Below are positions 16,024-24,826 of a DNA stretch of 49,205 nucleotides, piece by piece. The notes below the pieces were generated by a model that was not told the origin of the DNA, did no database searches, and saw only the letters and a list, made by a program, of their open reading frames with translations. Source of the stretch: Rhodoferax ferrireducens (GTDB lineage: Bacteria > Pseudomonadota > Gammaproteobacteria > Burkholderiales > Burkholderiaceae_C); NCBI RefSeq assembly GCF_003347515.1, contig NZ_QEII01000181.1, positions 1-49,205 on the forward strand, written 5' to 3'. The position numbers were made by a program, and so were the translations under genes. The stretch's first letter is position 1. Each line of letters opens with the position of its first letter.

Positions 16024-16385
16024 CAGGAGAAAGCAGGCGGGCCGCGCGCCGGCAGGGGTGCGGCGGTGAGGGCCGCAATGTGGGCGGCCGGGATGCTTTG
16101 CAGCACGTAGGCCAGCGCTTGCGCGGGCTCGGCGCGAAGACGCACGACCGGCGGTGGCGGTGCGCTGATGGTGGCGCACAGCGGGCAATCCATGGTGTAA
16201 CCGGCAACATCCTGAGGGCCGTCATCGGTCTGGATCAGCAGCTTCATCACGCCCGCCGTGCCGGTGCAGATGACCTCCATGGCCTGCGGTTTGATGAGGG
16301 GCGAGGCAATCGCCACCCCGAGCGACAAGGCAAACCACACCAGCACGAAGCGGGCGATGAGGTGAGCGTTGCGCAAGGTCTGCAT
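16023..16385 (-). CDS. DUF2946 protein, CruR-like copper-responsive leader 2
   Basis: The 120-residue product has a hydrophobic N-terminus (about 8-28), E-V-I-C40-T-G-T-A-G, a D-C67-P-L-C70 CXXC motif, and the C-terminus A-R114-G-P-P-A-F-S. It shares its layout and its last seven residues, bar one, with DUF2946 leader 1 although the middle is shorter and diverged. Its position directly before TonB receptor 2 matches the upstream-ORF role known for CruR. ATG 16385 is the best start; the open frame to 16598 overlaps the SEC-C gene and does not look like family sequence. It begins 17 bases after the SEC-C stop, so it may be partly read from that transcript. Confidence 0.78.
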   Translation of the reverse strand: MQTLRNAHLIARFVLVWFALSLGVAIASPLIKPQAMEVICTGTAGVMKLLIQTDDGPQDVAGYTMDCPLCATISAPPPPVVRLRAEPAQALAYVLQSIPAAHIAALTAAPLPARGPPAFS

Positions 16386-16402
16386 GGGCCGAATTGTAAG
16401 TG

Positions 16403-18313
16403 CTACTTTTTCGGCACCGAAGCGGCCCAGGCCAGCGCACCGGCTTGCTCCCACAGCGGCCGGTGCGGCTCGACGTACAGCCAGGCTTCGAAGGCGCCAC
16501 CGACAGCGACACCCCACTTGTCCGGCTTGACCGGCTTGGGATTGGGCTTGAGCAGCATCGCCGCCACCTTGGGGTGGTCCAGCCTGGCCTGGCGCCATGC
16601 CGCCTGGGCCTGCGCCAGCTCGCCGAGCCGGTAGTGGGCCAGCGCCCGATTGAGGTCCAGCGTGGGTGAACCGTCATCCGGACAAAACCGGTCCAGCGCC
16701 AGCGCGTCCTGGTCGCGGCCGTGGCGCATCACGGCGTACGACAGGTCCCAGCGCAAGCCATGGTTGTCACCGGGGTTGAGTTCGAGCACCAGCCAGCGCG
16801 CCAGCTCCATGAAGCGATCCCATTTATCCGCCGCCTTGCAGACATAGGCCAGGTGCGCAATCGGGCGCAACACCGGGCGGTTTTCCATCATCACCCACGG
16901 CACGCGCACCGGTGTGGGCTGCGCTTCCAGCAACAGGCGCAGCAGCTCGGCCGCGCGTTCGGCCAGCGGCACCAGCAGGCGCTCCACCACGCCGGTGATG
17001 TGCAGCGCGTCGGCCGCCATCACGAGATCGTCCAGCACCTCAAAACTGTTCCACAGCGCCGGTTCGCGCTGCAACAGGTCGAGCCAGGCATCGGCCTCGT
17101 CCCAGACTTCGGGCGTGTCGTTCTGGACCATCACCAGCGAGGGTTTGGCCTGCTCAAACACGGCACACCACTGCGCCTCCAGCGCCTGCAGGGCAGCCAC
17201 AGCTTCGACCTGTGCCATCGGCGCCAGGCCTGCCTCGGCGGGGTCGGGCTCGTCGCTGTGGATGTGCAGCGTATGCATCGGGCTGGGCGGCGGCGCCTGC
17301 CTGAGCAAGTCGGCCAGGCGGTCCACGCCGGGCACCAGGTTGCGTGCCATGCCGAACATGGCGTCGGTCGGTTCGCGCGCGAAGGCCTGCAGATGAGCCA
17401 CGAGGTCGGCATAGGCCGGGTCGCGCAGCTTGCTTAAATGCTGGGCCCACCAGCCGGCCCGTTCGGCGGCCCGCTCCATTTGTTTCTCCGCCAGCAGCAT
17501 CGTCACCTCCAGCATGGAGAGCGCGGGGTCGTTCGGGTTGATACGCTGCGCCTGGGCAAAATCGGCCCAGGCCTCGGCGTAGCGCCCCTGGTCACTGCGC
17601 ATCGAGGCGCGGCGCTGCAAGGCGGTGGACTTCATGGCGTTGTCGCCGCGCGCCAGCACCTCGGTAATCCAGTGTTCGCGGCGCTTGTGGCGGCCCTCGT
17701 CCATCAGCGCCGTCATCAGTTCATCAAACAAAAGCTCCAGCTTGGCGCCCAGCGGCTGGGGCGCGGCAAAAAAAGGCTCCAGCAAGGCCACGGCCCGTTT
17801 GGACTGCCCTTCCTCACACCACTGGTGCGCGGTATCGGCCACGGCATCGAGTGCGGGGTGGCCATTTTTGGCGACCTCGGCGAGCCGGGTCGCCGGGCAG
17901 GCGTCAAGCACGAAACGCAGCATGTTGAGCGGGGGAAACGGGTGGCTCGCCAGGGACTCGCAGCAGTGCTTGAACTTCTTCCCGCTGCCACACCAACACG
18001 GCTCGTTGCGGCCGGGGCGCTTCACGGGCTGCGGTTGCCAGTGGTGAGCCGGAATCGGAAACTGGTTCCACACCTGCACCGCCAGCGAGCGCAACATTTT
18101 TGGCACATCGGCCGGGTTGTCCACCGCCGCCGCCATGCTCGGCAATACGTAGTGGCCACCGGTCGCGGCCCAATCCAGGAATTTTTCTGCCGTCGTGCCC
18201 CGGTAAACCAGGCCACCGCAAATCGACAGGAAATTACTCCACTCGTCCTCCCTTATCGGGTCCTGCTCGCCGTCCGCTTCGTCCTCGTCGTCCCATTCAT
18301 CTGATGGATTCAT
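16403..18313 (-). CDS. SEC-C motif protein with TPR-like helical repeats
   Basis: The 636-residue soluble protein begins with an acidic stretch, then an N-terminal domain of the UPF0149/YecA kind. At about residues 99-118 it has the zinc-binding SEC-C motif [14 protein letters not shown] followed by H-C-C. The remaining 500 residues are helical with TPR-like signatures such as [10 protein letters not shown] and [13 protein letters not shown]. The SEC-C motif in SecA contacts SecB and ribosomes; here it probably mediates protein interactions, but no specific function can be assigned. ATG 18313 follows a strong AGGAGG site. It lies 33 bases after the crotonase gene on the same strand. Confidence 0.85.
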   Translation of the reverse strand: MNPSDEWDDEDEADGEQDPIREDEWSNFLSICGGLVYRGTTAEKFLDWAATGGHYVLPSMAAAVDNPADVPKMLRSLAVQVWNQFPIPAHHWQPQPVKRPGRNEPCWCGSGKKFKHCCESLASHPFPPLNMLRFVLDACPATRLAEVAKNGHPALDAVADTAHQWCEEGQSKRAVALLEPFFAAPQPLGAKLELLFDELMTALMDEGRHKRREHWITEVLARGDNAMKSTALQRRASMRSDQGRYAEAWADFAQAQRINPNDPALSMLEVTMLLAEKQMERAAERAGWWAQHLSKLRDPAYADLVAHLQAFAREPTDAMFGMARNLVPGVDRLADLLRQAPPPSPMHTLHIHSDEPDPAEAGLAPMAQVEAVAALQALEAQWCAVFEQAKPSLVMVQNDTPEVWDEADAWLDLLQREPALWNSFEVLDDLVMAADALHITGVVERLLVPLAERAAELLRLLLEAQPTPVRVPWVMMENRPVLRPIAHLAYVCKAADKWDRFMELARWLVLELNPGDNHGLRWDLSYAVMRHGRDQDALALDRFCPDDGSPTLDLNRALAHYRLGELAQAQAAWRQARLDHPKVAAMLLKPNPKPVKPDKWGVAVGGAFEAWLYVEPHRPLWEQAGALAWAASVPKK

Positions 18314-18346
18314 GCTGTCGCCTCCTGCTGTATATGTCATTTTTAC

Positions 18347-19141
18347 TCAGAACCTGGGCGCCCGTTTCTCCCGCAGGGACGCCACGCCTTCGTGCACATC
18401 CGGCCCGCCAAAGCCCATGAATTCCAGCGCCAGCGAGGTGTCGAAGGTCGGGCCGGCCTGGCGCAACCAGTTGTTGAGCGCGTACTTGGTCCAGCGGATG
18501 GCGGTCTGGCTGCCGCTCGCGAGCCGGTCCGCGATCTCATAGGCTTTGGGCAGCAGCTCCGCCTCATCGACGGCGAGCGACACCAGGCCAATGCGTTCGG
18601 CTTCTTCGCCGCTGATGGGCTCGCACAGCAGCAGGTAATACTTGGCCTTGGCCATGCTGCATAACAGCGGCCAGACGATGGCCGCATGGTCACCGGCGGC
18701 CACGCCCAGGCGGGTGTGGCCATCGACAATCCTGGCGGTTTTGGTGGCAATCGAGATATCCGCCAGCAGACCGGCCACCAGGCCGGCACCCACCGCCGGG
18801 CCGTGCATGGCGCTGACGATCGGCTTGTCGCAGTTGATGAGGTTGTAGACCAGGTCACGCGCTTCCTTCCAGACCCGGGCGCGCACCTCGAAGTCGCTGG
18901 CCATGTCCTGCACCAGCGCCAGGTCGCCGCCACCGGAAAAGCCCAGGCCCTCGCCGCGCAGCACGGCGCAGCGCACCGAGTCGTCGGCGCCGACATCGCG
19001 CCAGATCTGGCTCAGCTCCCAGTGGCCTTCGTGGCCCGAGGTTGGCAGCTTGCCGTTCAAGGCGCGCATCTGGATGTCAAGCACCGCGTCGTTGACGCCG
19101 CGGCGGCTGATGTTCAGGGTCTGGTAACGGGTGTAGTCCAT
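18347..19141 (-). CDS. Enoyl-CoA hydratase/isomerase family protein
   Basis: The 264-residue protein has the crotonase fold. It contains F-S-G-G-G-D-L at about 68-74 as the first oxyanion-hole segment and H-G-P-A-V-G-A-G at about 113-120 as the second. At the position where hydratases have a catalytic Glu the sequence reads V-D-G-H-T-R-L-G-V. The canonical second Glu (P-E) is replaced by Gly-Val here, so the reaction may differ from simple hydration. The substrate is unknown; fatty acid or aromatic acid breakdown is likely. Confidence 0.85.
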   Translation of the reverse strand: MDYTRYQTLNISRRGVNDAVLDIQMRALNGKLPTSGHEGHWELSQIWRDVGADDSVRCAVLRGEGLGFSGGGDLALVQDMASDFEVRARVWKEARDLVYNLINCDKPIVSAMHGPAVGAGLVAGLLADISIATKTARIVDGHTRLGVAAGDHAAIVWPLLCSMAKAKYYLLLCEPISGEEAERIGLVSLAVDEAELLPKAYEIADRLASGSQTAIRWTKYALNNWLRQAGPTFDTSLALEFMGFGGPDVHEGVASLREKRAPRF

Positions 19142-19328
19142 GGTCGGCTCTCAATGGTGTTTGGGCGCATGCGGCAGGTTGGCTGCGCGTGGGGGTGGGC
19201 TGATTTTCCCTGCATTTCCGGCATCGGCCTCAAACGCTGCAGACACTTACAAAACTTGACTTCCGTCAAAGACGCGCCCTGGGCGACGGCGCATGATGAA
19301 GCTTCATTTATACAAAGAGGCATCTCTC

Positions 19329-19694
19329 ATGACCACCCCACTCACCGCCCCTTTCAAAATACAGCTGCTCGCCCAACGCACCAGTCTGCTGGAGCAACTC
19401 AAGAACCTGCGCGGCGGCAGCGTCGGTCGTGCCGAGGCCTCGGCCGAGCACTTCGGGCACCCGGAAGACTCGACCGCCCAGGTGAACAGCGCACGCGATC
19501 TGGAATTTGCGATGGATGAGCGTGAAACCGCCGAACTCCGACTGATAGACGCCGCCCTGGCCCGCATTGAGGCCGGCACCTACGGCCAATGCATAGCCTG
19601 CGGCGTGGAAATTCCGGCGGCCCGCTTGCACGCGGCACCCGAAGCACCGCGCTGCATCGCCTGCCAGGAGAAAGCCGAGAACCAGGCGGCTTAA
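19329..19694 (+). CDS. TraR/DksA-family zinc-finger protein
   Basis: The 121-residue protein has an N-terminal helical hairpin and a C4 zinc finger with C88, C91, C109 and C112 in the DksA spacing. DksA proteins insert their coiled coil into the RNA polymerase secondary channel and modulate transcription with ppGpp. The usual acidic tip D-x-x-D-x-A of true DksA is not evident, the nearest stretch being D-S-T-A-Q-V-N-S. It is therefore a DksA-like paralogue, not necessarily a functional equivalent. ATG 19329 is chosen for its AAAGAGG site. Confidence 0.87.
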   Translation: MTTPLTAPFKIQLLAQRTSLLEQLKNLRGGSVGRAEASAEHFGHPEDSTAQVNSARDLEFAMDERETAELRLIDAALARIEAGTYGQCIACGVEIPAARLHAAPEAPRCIACQEKAENQAA

Positions 19695-19713
19695 GGCCTG
19701 CTATCCTGACGGA

Positions 19714-19788
19714 ATGCGCAGCCTCTTTCACCTCGCTTTCAAGGTCCCCAAGGGTTTCGCCTCGGTGGATGCGGTGTACGCGCCTTAA
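19714..19788 (+). other. Possible 24-codon leader ORF before the MarC gene
   Basis: ATG 19714, with a GACGGA stretch just upstream, opens a 24-codon frame ending 12 bases before the GTG of the MarC gene. That GTG has no ribosome site of its own, so translational coupling through this small ORF is possible. No similarity is recognised. Confidence 0.2.
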
Positions 19789-19800
19789 AAACACCGCGCC

Positions 19801-20409
19801 GTGAATTACACCTTTGTCTCCGCCACCATCCTGCTGATTCTGATCACCGATCCGATCGGCAATATTCCGATCTTCGCCAACGCGCTCAAGCATGTGGCGC
19901 CGCAGCGCCGCCCCTGGGTGATCTTGCGCGAGGTGCTGATTGCCTTTGTGCTGCTGCTGACCTTCATGTTTGTCGGCGACGGCTTTCTGCGCGTGATGAA
20001 CTTGAGCGAGCTGTCGCTGCAGATTGGCGGCGGCGTGATTCTGTTCCTGATCGCGCTGCGCATGATTTTTCCACCGCCGCCCGGGATCGAAGGCCCGGAC
20101 ACGCGCGGTGAACCGCTGATCGTGCCGCTGGCCATACCGGGCCTGGCCGGACCTTCGGCGCTGGCGACCGTGCTGCTGCTGGTGTCGCAGGCGCCGGAAC
20201 GGCGCATGGAGTGGATTGCCGCCCTGTGCGTCACCATGACCGTGAGCGCCGTCGTGCTGGTGCTGGCCGAGCGCATCCAGCGCGTGGCCGGCGACCGCTT
20301 CGTGGTGGCGCTGGAGCGCCTGATGGGCCTGGTGCTGGTGGCCGTGTCGATTGAAATGATGCTGCGCGGCATCAAGACCTTCGCCCAGCAGCTCGCCGCA
20401 GGCACCTGA
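19801..20409 (+). CDS. MarC-family integral membrane protein
   Basis: The 202-residue protein has about six hydrophobic segments. It carries the family N-terminus with L-I-T-D-P-I-G-N-I-P-I-F (residues 14-25) and a central I-P-G-L-A-G-P-S-A segment. MarC proteins were named for proximity to the multiple-antibiotic-resistance locus, but they are not established resistance determinants and their transported substrate is unknown. The start is GTG 19801, chosen because the family N-terminus begins there. It converges on the FAH-family gene with a three-base gap. Confidence 0.87.
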   Translation: MNYTFVSATILLILITDPIGNIPIFANALKHVAPQRRPWVILREVLIAFVLLLTFMFVGDGFLRVMNLSELSLQIGGGVILFLIALRMIFPPPPGIEGPDTRGEPLIVPLAIPGLAGPSALATVLLLVSQAPERRMEWIAALCVTMTVSAVVLVLAERIQRVAGDRFVVALERLMGLVLVAVSIEMMLRGIKTFAQQLAAGT

Positions 20410-20412
20410 GTG

Positions 20413-21459
20413 TCAGCGCGCTGAGCGTGTGGTGACCGCTTCTTCCAGCGGCACGATTTCCTGCTCGATCGCGCCAAACAGGCTCTGGCCGTCGGGCCCC
20501 TTCATCTCAATGCGGATGGTGTCGCCGTACTTCATGAATTCGGTCAGGGGCTTGCCGTCCTGAATCGTCTCGATCGCGCGTTTTTCCGCGATGCAGCTGT
20601 AACCATGGCTCCAGTCCTTGTTGCTGACCGTGCCCGAGCCGACGATGCTGCCGGCGCGCACATTGCGCGTCTTGCACAGGTGGGCAATCAGCTGGCCGAA
20701 GTGGAACGTCATCTCCGGGCCGGCCTCGCACATGCCGACCTTGCGGCCATTCCAGGTGCTTTGCAGGGTCAGGTGCACACGGCCCTTGTCCCAGGCGCTG
20801 TCGCCATTGAAGCCCAGCTCGTCCAGCGTGACGGCCACCGGGCTGAAGGCGGTCGCCGGTTTGCTTTGCACAAAGCCGAAGCCCTTGGCCAGTTCCGCCG
20901 GAATCAGGTTGCGCAGGCTCACATCGTTGGCCAGCATCAGCAGCCGAATGCCATCGAGCGCCTGTTCCGGCGTGGCACCCATGCGCACGTCGCCGGTGAT
21001 GACGGCGAGTTCGGCCTCAAAGTCCATGCCGAAGGCTTCGCTGGCGCACACCACATCGTCGCAGGGGCCGGAGAAGTCATCGCTGCCGCCCTGGTACATC
21101 AGGGGGTCGGTATAAAAGCTGGCCGGCACTTCCGCGCCACGTGCCTTGCGCACCAGCTCCACATGGTTGAGGTAGGCCGAGCCATCGGCCCACTGGTAGG
21201 CCCGCGGCAGGGGTGCCATGCACTGCTTGGGGTCAAACGGAAAGGCGTGGCGCGCCCGGCTGGTGCTGGAGCCGCCGTCACCGGCCCGGTTCAGCGCGTC
21301 ATAAAGGTCCTGCAACTGGGGCGAGTGGAAGTTCCAGTCGTCCAGCACCTGCTGCAGCGTGTTCGCAATGCCGGTCGCATAATGCGCTTTGCTGAGATCG
21401 CGCGAGACAACGACCAGTTGGCCGTCGCGCGAGCCGTCTTTGTAGGTGGCGAGTTTCAT
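20413..21459 (-). CDS. Fumarylacetoacetate hydrolase family protein
   Basis: The 348-residue protein carries the FAH fold motifs M-D-F-E-A-E-L-A-V-I (metal-binding acidic residues), N-D-V-S-L-R-N, G-S-G-T-V-S-N and a late Y-G-D-T-I-R-I-E. These enzymes hydrolyse C-C bonds in beta-diketone acids using a divalent cation. The protein is close in length to aromatic-degradation members of the family, but no maleylacetoacetate isomerase or dioxygenase gene is adjacent, so the pathway cannot be fixed. A GGGGAAA region lies just upstream of ATG 21459. Confidence 0.88.
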   Translation of the reverse strand: MKLATYKDGSRDGQLVVVSRDLSKAHYATGIANTLQQVLDDWNFHSPQLQDLYDALNRAGDGGSSTSRARHAFPFDPKQCMAPLPRAYQWADGSAYLNHVELVRKARGAEVPASFYTDPLMYQGGSDDFSGPCDDVVCASEAFGMDFEAELAVITGDVRMGATPEQALDGIRLLMLANDVSLRNLIPAELAKGFGFVQSKPATAFSPVAVTLDELGFNGDSAWDKGRVHLTLQSTWNGRKVGMCEAGPEMTFHFGQLIAHLCKTRNVRAGSIVGSGTVSNKDWSHGYSCIAEKRAIETIQDGKPLTEFMKYGDTIRIEMKGPDGQSLFGAIEQEIVPLEEAVTTRSAR

Positions 21460-21484
21460 GGGGAAATGCTGGGGGAAAAACAGG

Positions 21485-21515
21485 TTGACACGAAGGATTG
21501 TTAAGCCAGTTTAAT
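21485..21515 (+). promoter_or_regulatory. Candidate sigma-70 promoter for the DUF3108 gene
   Basis: A consensus TTGACA at 21485-21490 is followed by TTTAAT at 21510-21515 with a 19-base spacer, slightly long. It lies 30 bases upstream of the ATG. Confidence 0.35.
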
Positions 21516-21544
21516 GAATCAAAACGCTGGAAATTTTGGCTGAC

Positions 21545-22675
21545 ATGAAAAAAACGCCCGCCGGCATGGTGCCCCTCGACGGGCGCTCCAATCCATCGCG
21601 GACGATACCACTCAAAGTGCTGCTGGCCCTGACGGCCGCCGTGCTGCTGGCGCACCTCGCCTTGCTCCAGGCCACCCCGATGAACCTGGGCCTGAGTCAG
21701 ACCGGGCTCCCCAGCGCGTTCATCACGCGTTCGCTGGCGCCCGTCCCTGTCGCACAGAACGCTGCAAAACAGCCGCTCACGCCAGCGGCCCGGCCCAAAC
21801 GCAAAGCGCCGGCCCCGGCTCGCACCACCAGTCCGCCCCCCCTCGGGCTGCATGCCAGCAGCAGCGAGCCCGCCCCCGCGCCGCCCGTCCTGGAGCAAGC
21901 AGAACGGCCAGACCCCAGCCCCTCTGAAATCGCTGCGGCGCAGGTCGAGGCCGCCGAAGCGCAGGTTGAAGCGCCGCCGGACACCGAGCAGGAAGCTTTG
22001 CCGCCACGCCCGCCACGCGACCGCCTCATGTCGGTCAGCGCGGTCACGCTCCCGAGCTCGGTCCGTTTCAAATACCAGGTCGAAACCAATAAGTTCCCGT
22101 TCAGCGCCAATGCCGAGCTGCTGTGGAAACAGAACGGCGAAGAGTACGACGCCCGGCTGGAGATCAGCGCCTTTGGGCAAGCCCGCGTGCAAACCAGTCG
22201 CGGACAGCTCACCCCGGAAGGTCTGGCGCCCCTGCGTTTTTCCGACAAGTTCCGCAGCGAAGTCGCCGCCCACTTTAACCGCGCGCAGGGCAAGGTGACC
22301 TTCAGCGCCAACACCCCGGATGTCCCCCTGCTGGCGGGCGCCCAGGACCGTTTGAGCATTCTGATCCAGCTGGCCGCCATGATTGCCGGTGACCCGGACC
22401 ATTTCCCGCCCGCCACCACCATTGCCCTGCAGGCCATTGGCCCGCGCGATGCCGACACCTGGCTGTTCACCATTGGAGAAAAAGAAACGCTCAGCTTGCC
22501 GGGCGGCCAACAGGCCACCCTGAAGCTGGTGCGCAACCCGCGCCAGGAATTCGACCAGAAGGTGGAGCTGTGGCTGGCACCTGCCCTGGGTTATCTGCCC
22601 GTGCGCATCCGCATCACCGAGCCGAATGGCGATTTTGTGGACCAGAAATGGCTGGCAACCGAGCCCCAGACCTGA
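21545..22675 (+). CDS. DUF3108 domain protein with Pro-rich linker
   Basis: The 376-residue protein has one N-terminal membrane segment (about 22-42). A Pro/Ala/Glu-rich linker spans about 75-160 and resembles the periplasm-spanning region of TonB. A C-terminal DUF3108 beta domain follows, with F-K-Y-Q-V-E-T-N-K-F-P-F near its start and W-L-A-P-A-L-G-Y-L-P-V-R-I-R-I-T near its end. It is probably anchored in the inner membrane and projects into the periplasm. Function is unknown; members in other beta-proteobacteria are linked to envelope genes. ATG 21545 is preferred over an upstream TTG. Confidence 0.8.
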   Translation: MKKTPAGMVPLDGRSNPSRTIPLKVLLALTAAVLLAHLALLQATPMNLGLSQTGLPSAFITRSLAPVPVAQNAAKQPLTPAARPKRKAPAPARTTSPPPLGLHASSSEPAPAPPVLEQAERPDPSPSEIAAAQVEAAEAQVEAPPDTEQEALPPRPPRDRLMSVSAVTLPSSVRFKYQVETNKFPFSANAELLWKQNGEEYDARLEISAFGQARVQTSRGQLTPEGLAPLRFSDKFRSEVAAHFNRAQGKVTFSANTPDVPLLAGAQDRLSILIQLAAMIAGDPDHFPPATTIALQAIGPRDADTWLFTIGEKETLSLPGGQQATLKLVRNPRQEFDQKVELWLAPALGYLPVRIRITEPNGDFVDQKWLATEPQT

Positions 22676-22775
22676 GCACTGACCCGGAACTTCAAGCCCT
22701 CAACGGAGTCAACCCTTGAAATCAGCGGGGGCGCTGCCAACTGCAGCCCAAGGACGATTAAGGGATAATTCAACC

Positions 22776-23075
22776 ATGCACACGCTTTACGACTCTGACA
22801 CCTACTCTGTGACGCACATGCTGGCCAATGCAGTGACGCCCGGGGAAGATGGCGTGGGTGCCGAGCCGGTGCGGACGGTGCCCACACTGGCGCGCCATGG
22901 CTTCGAGATTGTGGACAAGCGCGCCAACAAAGAGGTGTATCTGGACGGCTCCTGGGCTGAGTTGTTCCAACAGCACATCTCGGCCTGGCAGCAAAATACC
23001 CCCACCCAGGAAGAGGTTGAAGACACGCTGGAGCAATACGCCGAACTGGCGCAAAACCCGGTCGTCGTTCACTGA
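22776..23075 (+). CDS. DUF3567 family protein
   Basis: The 99-residue soluble protein matches the betaproteobacterial DUF3567 family. It has M-H-T-L-Y-D-S-D at the N-terminus, G-F-E-I-V-D-K at about 43-49, a P-T-Q-E-E-V-E-D segment and a C-terminal Q-N-P-V-V-V-H. No function is known. The start at 22776 fits the family N-terminus, and a GGATAATTC promoter-like element lies about 15 bases before it. The frame is open further upstream, but that part is not family-like. Confidence 0.85.
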   Translation: MHTLYDSDTYSVTHMLANAVTPGEDGVGAEPVRTVPTLARHGFEIVDKRANKEVYLDGSWAELFQQHISAWQQNTPTQEEVEDTLEQYAELAQNPVVVH

Positions 23076-23126
23076 CGCGGCGACGCCCGGTCGACAGCGC
23101 AGGCCTTGCGACGTGAGAAAACCCGG

Positions 23127-23981
23127 GTGATTCACTTCAGTCGTTTCTGGCTTGTTGCCGCTGTCATGGCTTTGCTTGGGTGCACCTCCGGCCCGTCACC
23201 CAGCAACCCTTCCGATTCGCTCTACATCAGCCAGCTCAGGCAGTTGTTACCCGCTGACGCCATCCTGATGGGCGAGCAGCACGATGCGCCGGATCACCAG
23301 CGCCTGCATCGCATGGTGGTTGAAACACTGGCCACTCAGCAAACCCTGGCCGCCCTGGCGCTGGAGATGGCCAGTCAGGGCAGCTCCACCGCAGCGCTCA
23401 AGCCGGACGCCACGGAAGACCAGGTGCGCACCGCCCTGCACTGGGACCTTGAGGCCTGGCCCTGGCCTGCCTACGGTCCGGCCGTGATGGCGGCGGTGCG
23501 AGCCGGCGTGCCGGTGCTGGGGGCCAACCTGCCCGCCACAAGGTTGCGTGAGGCCATGGCCAATACCGGCCTCGACAGCCTGTTGCCGGGCCCGGCGCTC
23601 AAGGCCCAGCAGCAAAAAATTCGCCTCGGTCATTGCGATTTATTGCCTGAAAGCCAGATTTCGCCCATGACGCGCGTGCAGATTGCCCGCGATATATCCA
23701 TGGCACAAACCATCGCCTTGGCCGCCCGCCCCGGCAAAACCGTCGTGCTGCTGACGGGCAATGGCCATGCGGATCGCCGCCTGGGCGTACCGCAACACCT
23801 GCCACCGGGATTTAAAGTGAAAACCGTGCTGCTCGGCGCCGAACAAGCGCAGAGCGCTATTGAAAACACAGCAGAATTTGACCAAACCTGGCCTGCCAAG
23901 CCGGCGCCCCCGGTTGACTATTGCGCCAATTTCACTGCCCAACAGGCGCGCCAGCCGCCTGCGACAATTCAAAAACAATGA
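23127..23981 (+). CDS. ChaN-family haem-binding lipoprotein
   Basis: The product of about 284 residues begins with a lipoprotein signal whose lipobox is A-L-L-G-C, with Cys at about residue 19. The mature part carries the ChaN signature G-E-Q-H-D-A-P-D-H-Q near residues 49-58 and a T-G-N-G-H-A-D-R-R segment late on. Campylobacter ChaN binds two haems between subunits and is linked to iron uptake, so a haem- or iron-related role is likely. GTG 23127 is the likeliest start. The gene overlaps purU by four bases (ATGA), so the two are translationally coupled although no functional link is obvious. Confidence 0.83.
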   Translation: MIHFSRFWLVAAVMALLGCTSGPSPSNPSDSLYISQLRQLLPADAILMGEQHDAPDHQRLHRMVVETLATQQTLAALALEMASQGSSTAALKPDATEDQVRTALHWDLEAWPWPAYGPAVMAAVRAGVPVLGANLPATRLREAMANTGLDSLLPGPALKAQQQKIRLGHCDLLPESQISPMTRVQIARDISMAQTIALAARPGKTVVLLTGNGHADRRLGVPQHLPPGFKVKTVLLGAEQAQSAIENTAEFDQTWPAKPAPPVDYCANFTAQQARQPPATIQKQ

Positions 23982-24826
23982 ACCCTACTTACATCCTGAC
24001 CCTGTCCTGCCCCGACCGCCTGGGCCTGGTCCACGCGGTGTCCGGCTTTTTGCTGGAACGCGGTGGCAACATCGAAGAGGCAGCCCAGTACAACGACTCG
24101 GATACCGGCCTGTTTTTCATGCGGGTGCAGTTTGCCTGCGGCCAGCAAACGCATGAAGAACTGAAAACGCAGCTGGCGGTGTTTGCGCAACCGTTTGAGA
24201 TGAAGTGGCGCCTGCACGCGCGGGCGCAGCCGATGCGCACCGTGATCATGGTGAGCAAGGAGGGGCATTGCCTGAACGACCTGCTGTTCCGCTGGAAAAG
24301 CGGCCTGCTGCCGCTGGACATTCGCGCCATTGTTTCGAACCACCGCGAGTTCTACCAGCTCGCCGCCAGCTACAACGTGCCCTTCCATCACCTGCCGGTG
24401 ACGGCTGCCACCAAGGCGCAGGTGGAAGCCAAACAGTATGAAATCATCCAGGCCGAAGAGGCTGAACTGGTGGTGCTGGCGCGCTACATGCAGGTGCTCA
24501 GCGACGACCTGTGCCGCAAACTATCCGGCAGCGCCATCAACATCCACCACTCGTTTTTGCCCAGTTTCAAGGGCGCCAAGCCTTACTACCAGGCGCATGA
24601 CCGCGGTGTGAAGCTGATTGGCGCTACCGCCCACTACGTGACGGCCGATCTGGACGAAGGCCCGATCATCGAGCAGGACGTGGCCCGCGTGGACCACAGC
24701 AAAACCATCGAAGATCTGACCACCCTGGGCCGCGACACCGAGAGCCAGGTGCTGGCCCGGGCGGTGAAGTGGCACAGCGAGCACCGCGTGCTGATCAACG
24801 GGCACAAGACCGTTATTTTCAAATAG
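23978..24826 (+). CDS. purU: Formyltetrahydrofolate deformylase
   Basis: The 282-residue enzyme hydrolyses 10-formyltetrahydrofolate to formate and tetrahydrofolate, balancing one-carbon pools and supplying formate for purine synthesis. An N-terminal ACT domain (about 5-85) senses Met/Gly in the E. coli enzyme. The C-terminal formyltransferase-like domain contains F-H-H-L-P, then I-N-I-H-H-S-F-L-P-S-F, and L-D-E-G-P-I-I-E-Q-D. Length matches E. coli PurU. ATG 23978 overlaps the ChaN stop codon. Its 3' end overlaps the convergent psd gene by eight bases. Confidence 0.95.
   Translation: MNPTYILTLSCPDRLGLVHAVSGFLLERGGNIEEAAQYNDSDTGLFFMRVQFACGQQTHEELKTQLAVFAQPFEMKWRLHARAQPMRTVIMVSKEGHCLNDLLFRWKSGLLPLDIRAIVSNHREFYQLAASYNVPFHHLPVTAATKAQVEAKQYEIIQAEEAELVVLARYMQVLSDDLCRKLSGSAINIHHSFLPSFKGAKPYYQAHDRGVKLIGATAHYVTADLDEGPIIEQDVARVDHSKTIEDLTTLGRDTESQVLARAVKWHSEHRVLINGHKTVIFK

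Noticed and set aside
23847..23873. Repeat-like GAGCGCTATTGAAAACACAGCA in the ChaN gene
   Set aside because: Only the right end resembles the family and the encoded residues fit the ChaN sequence normally.
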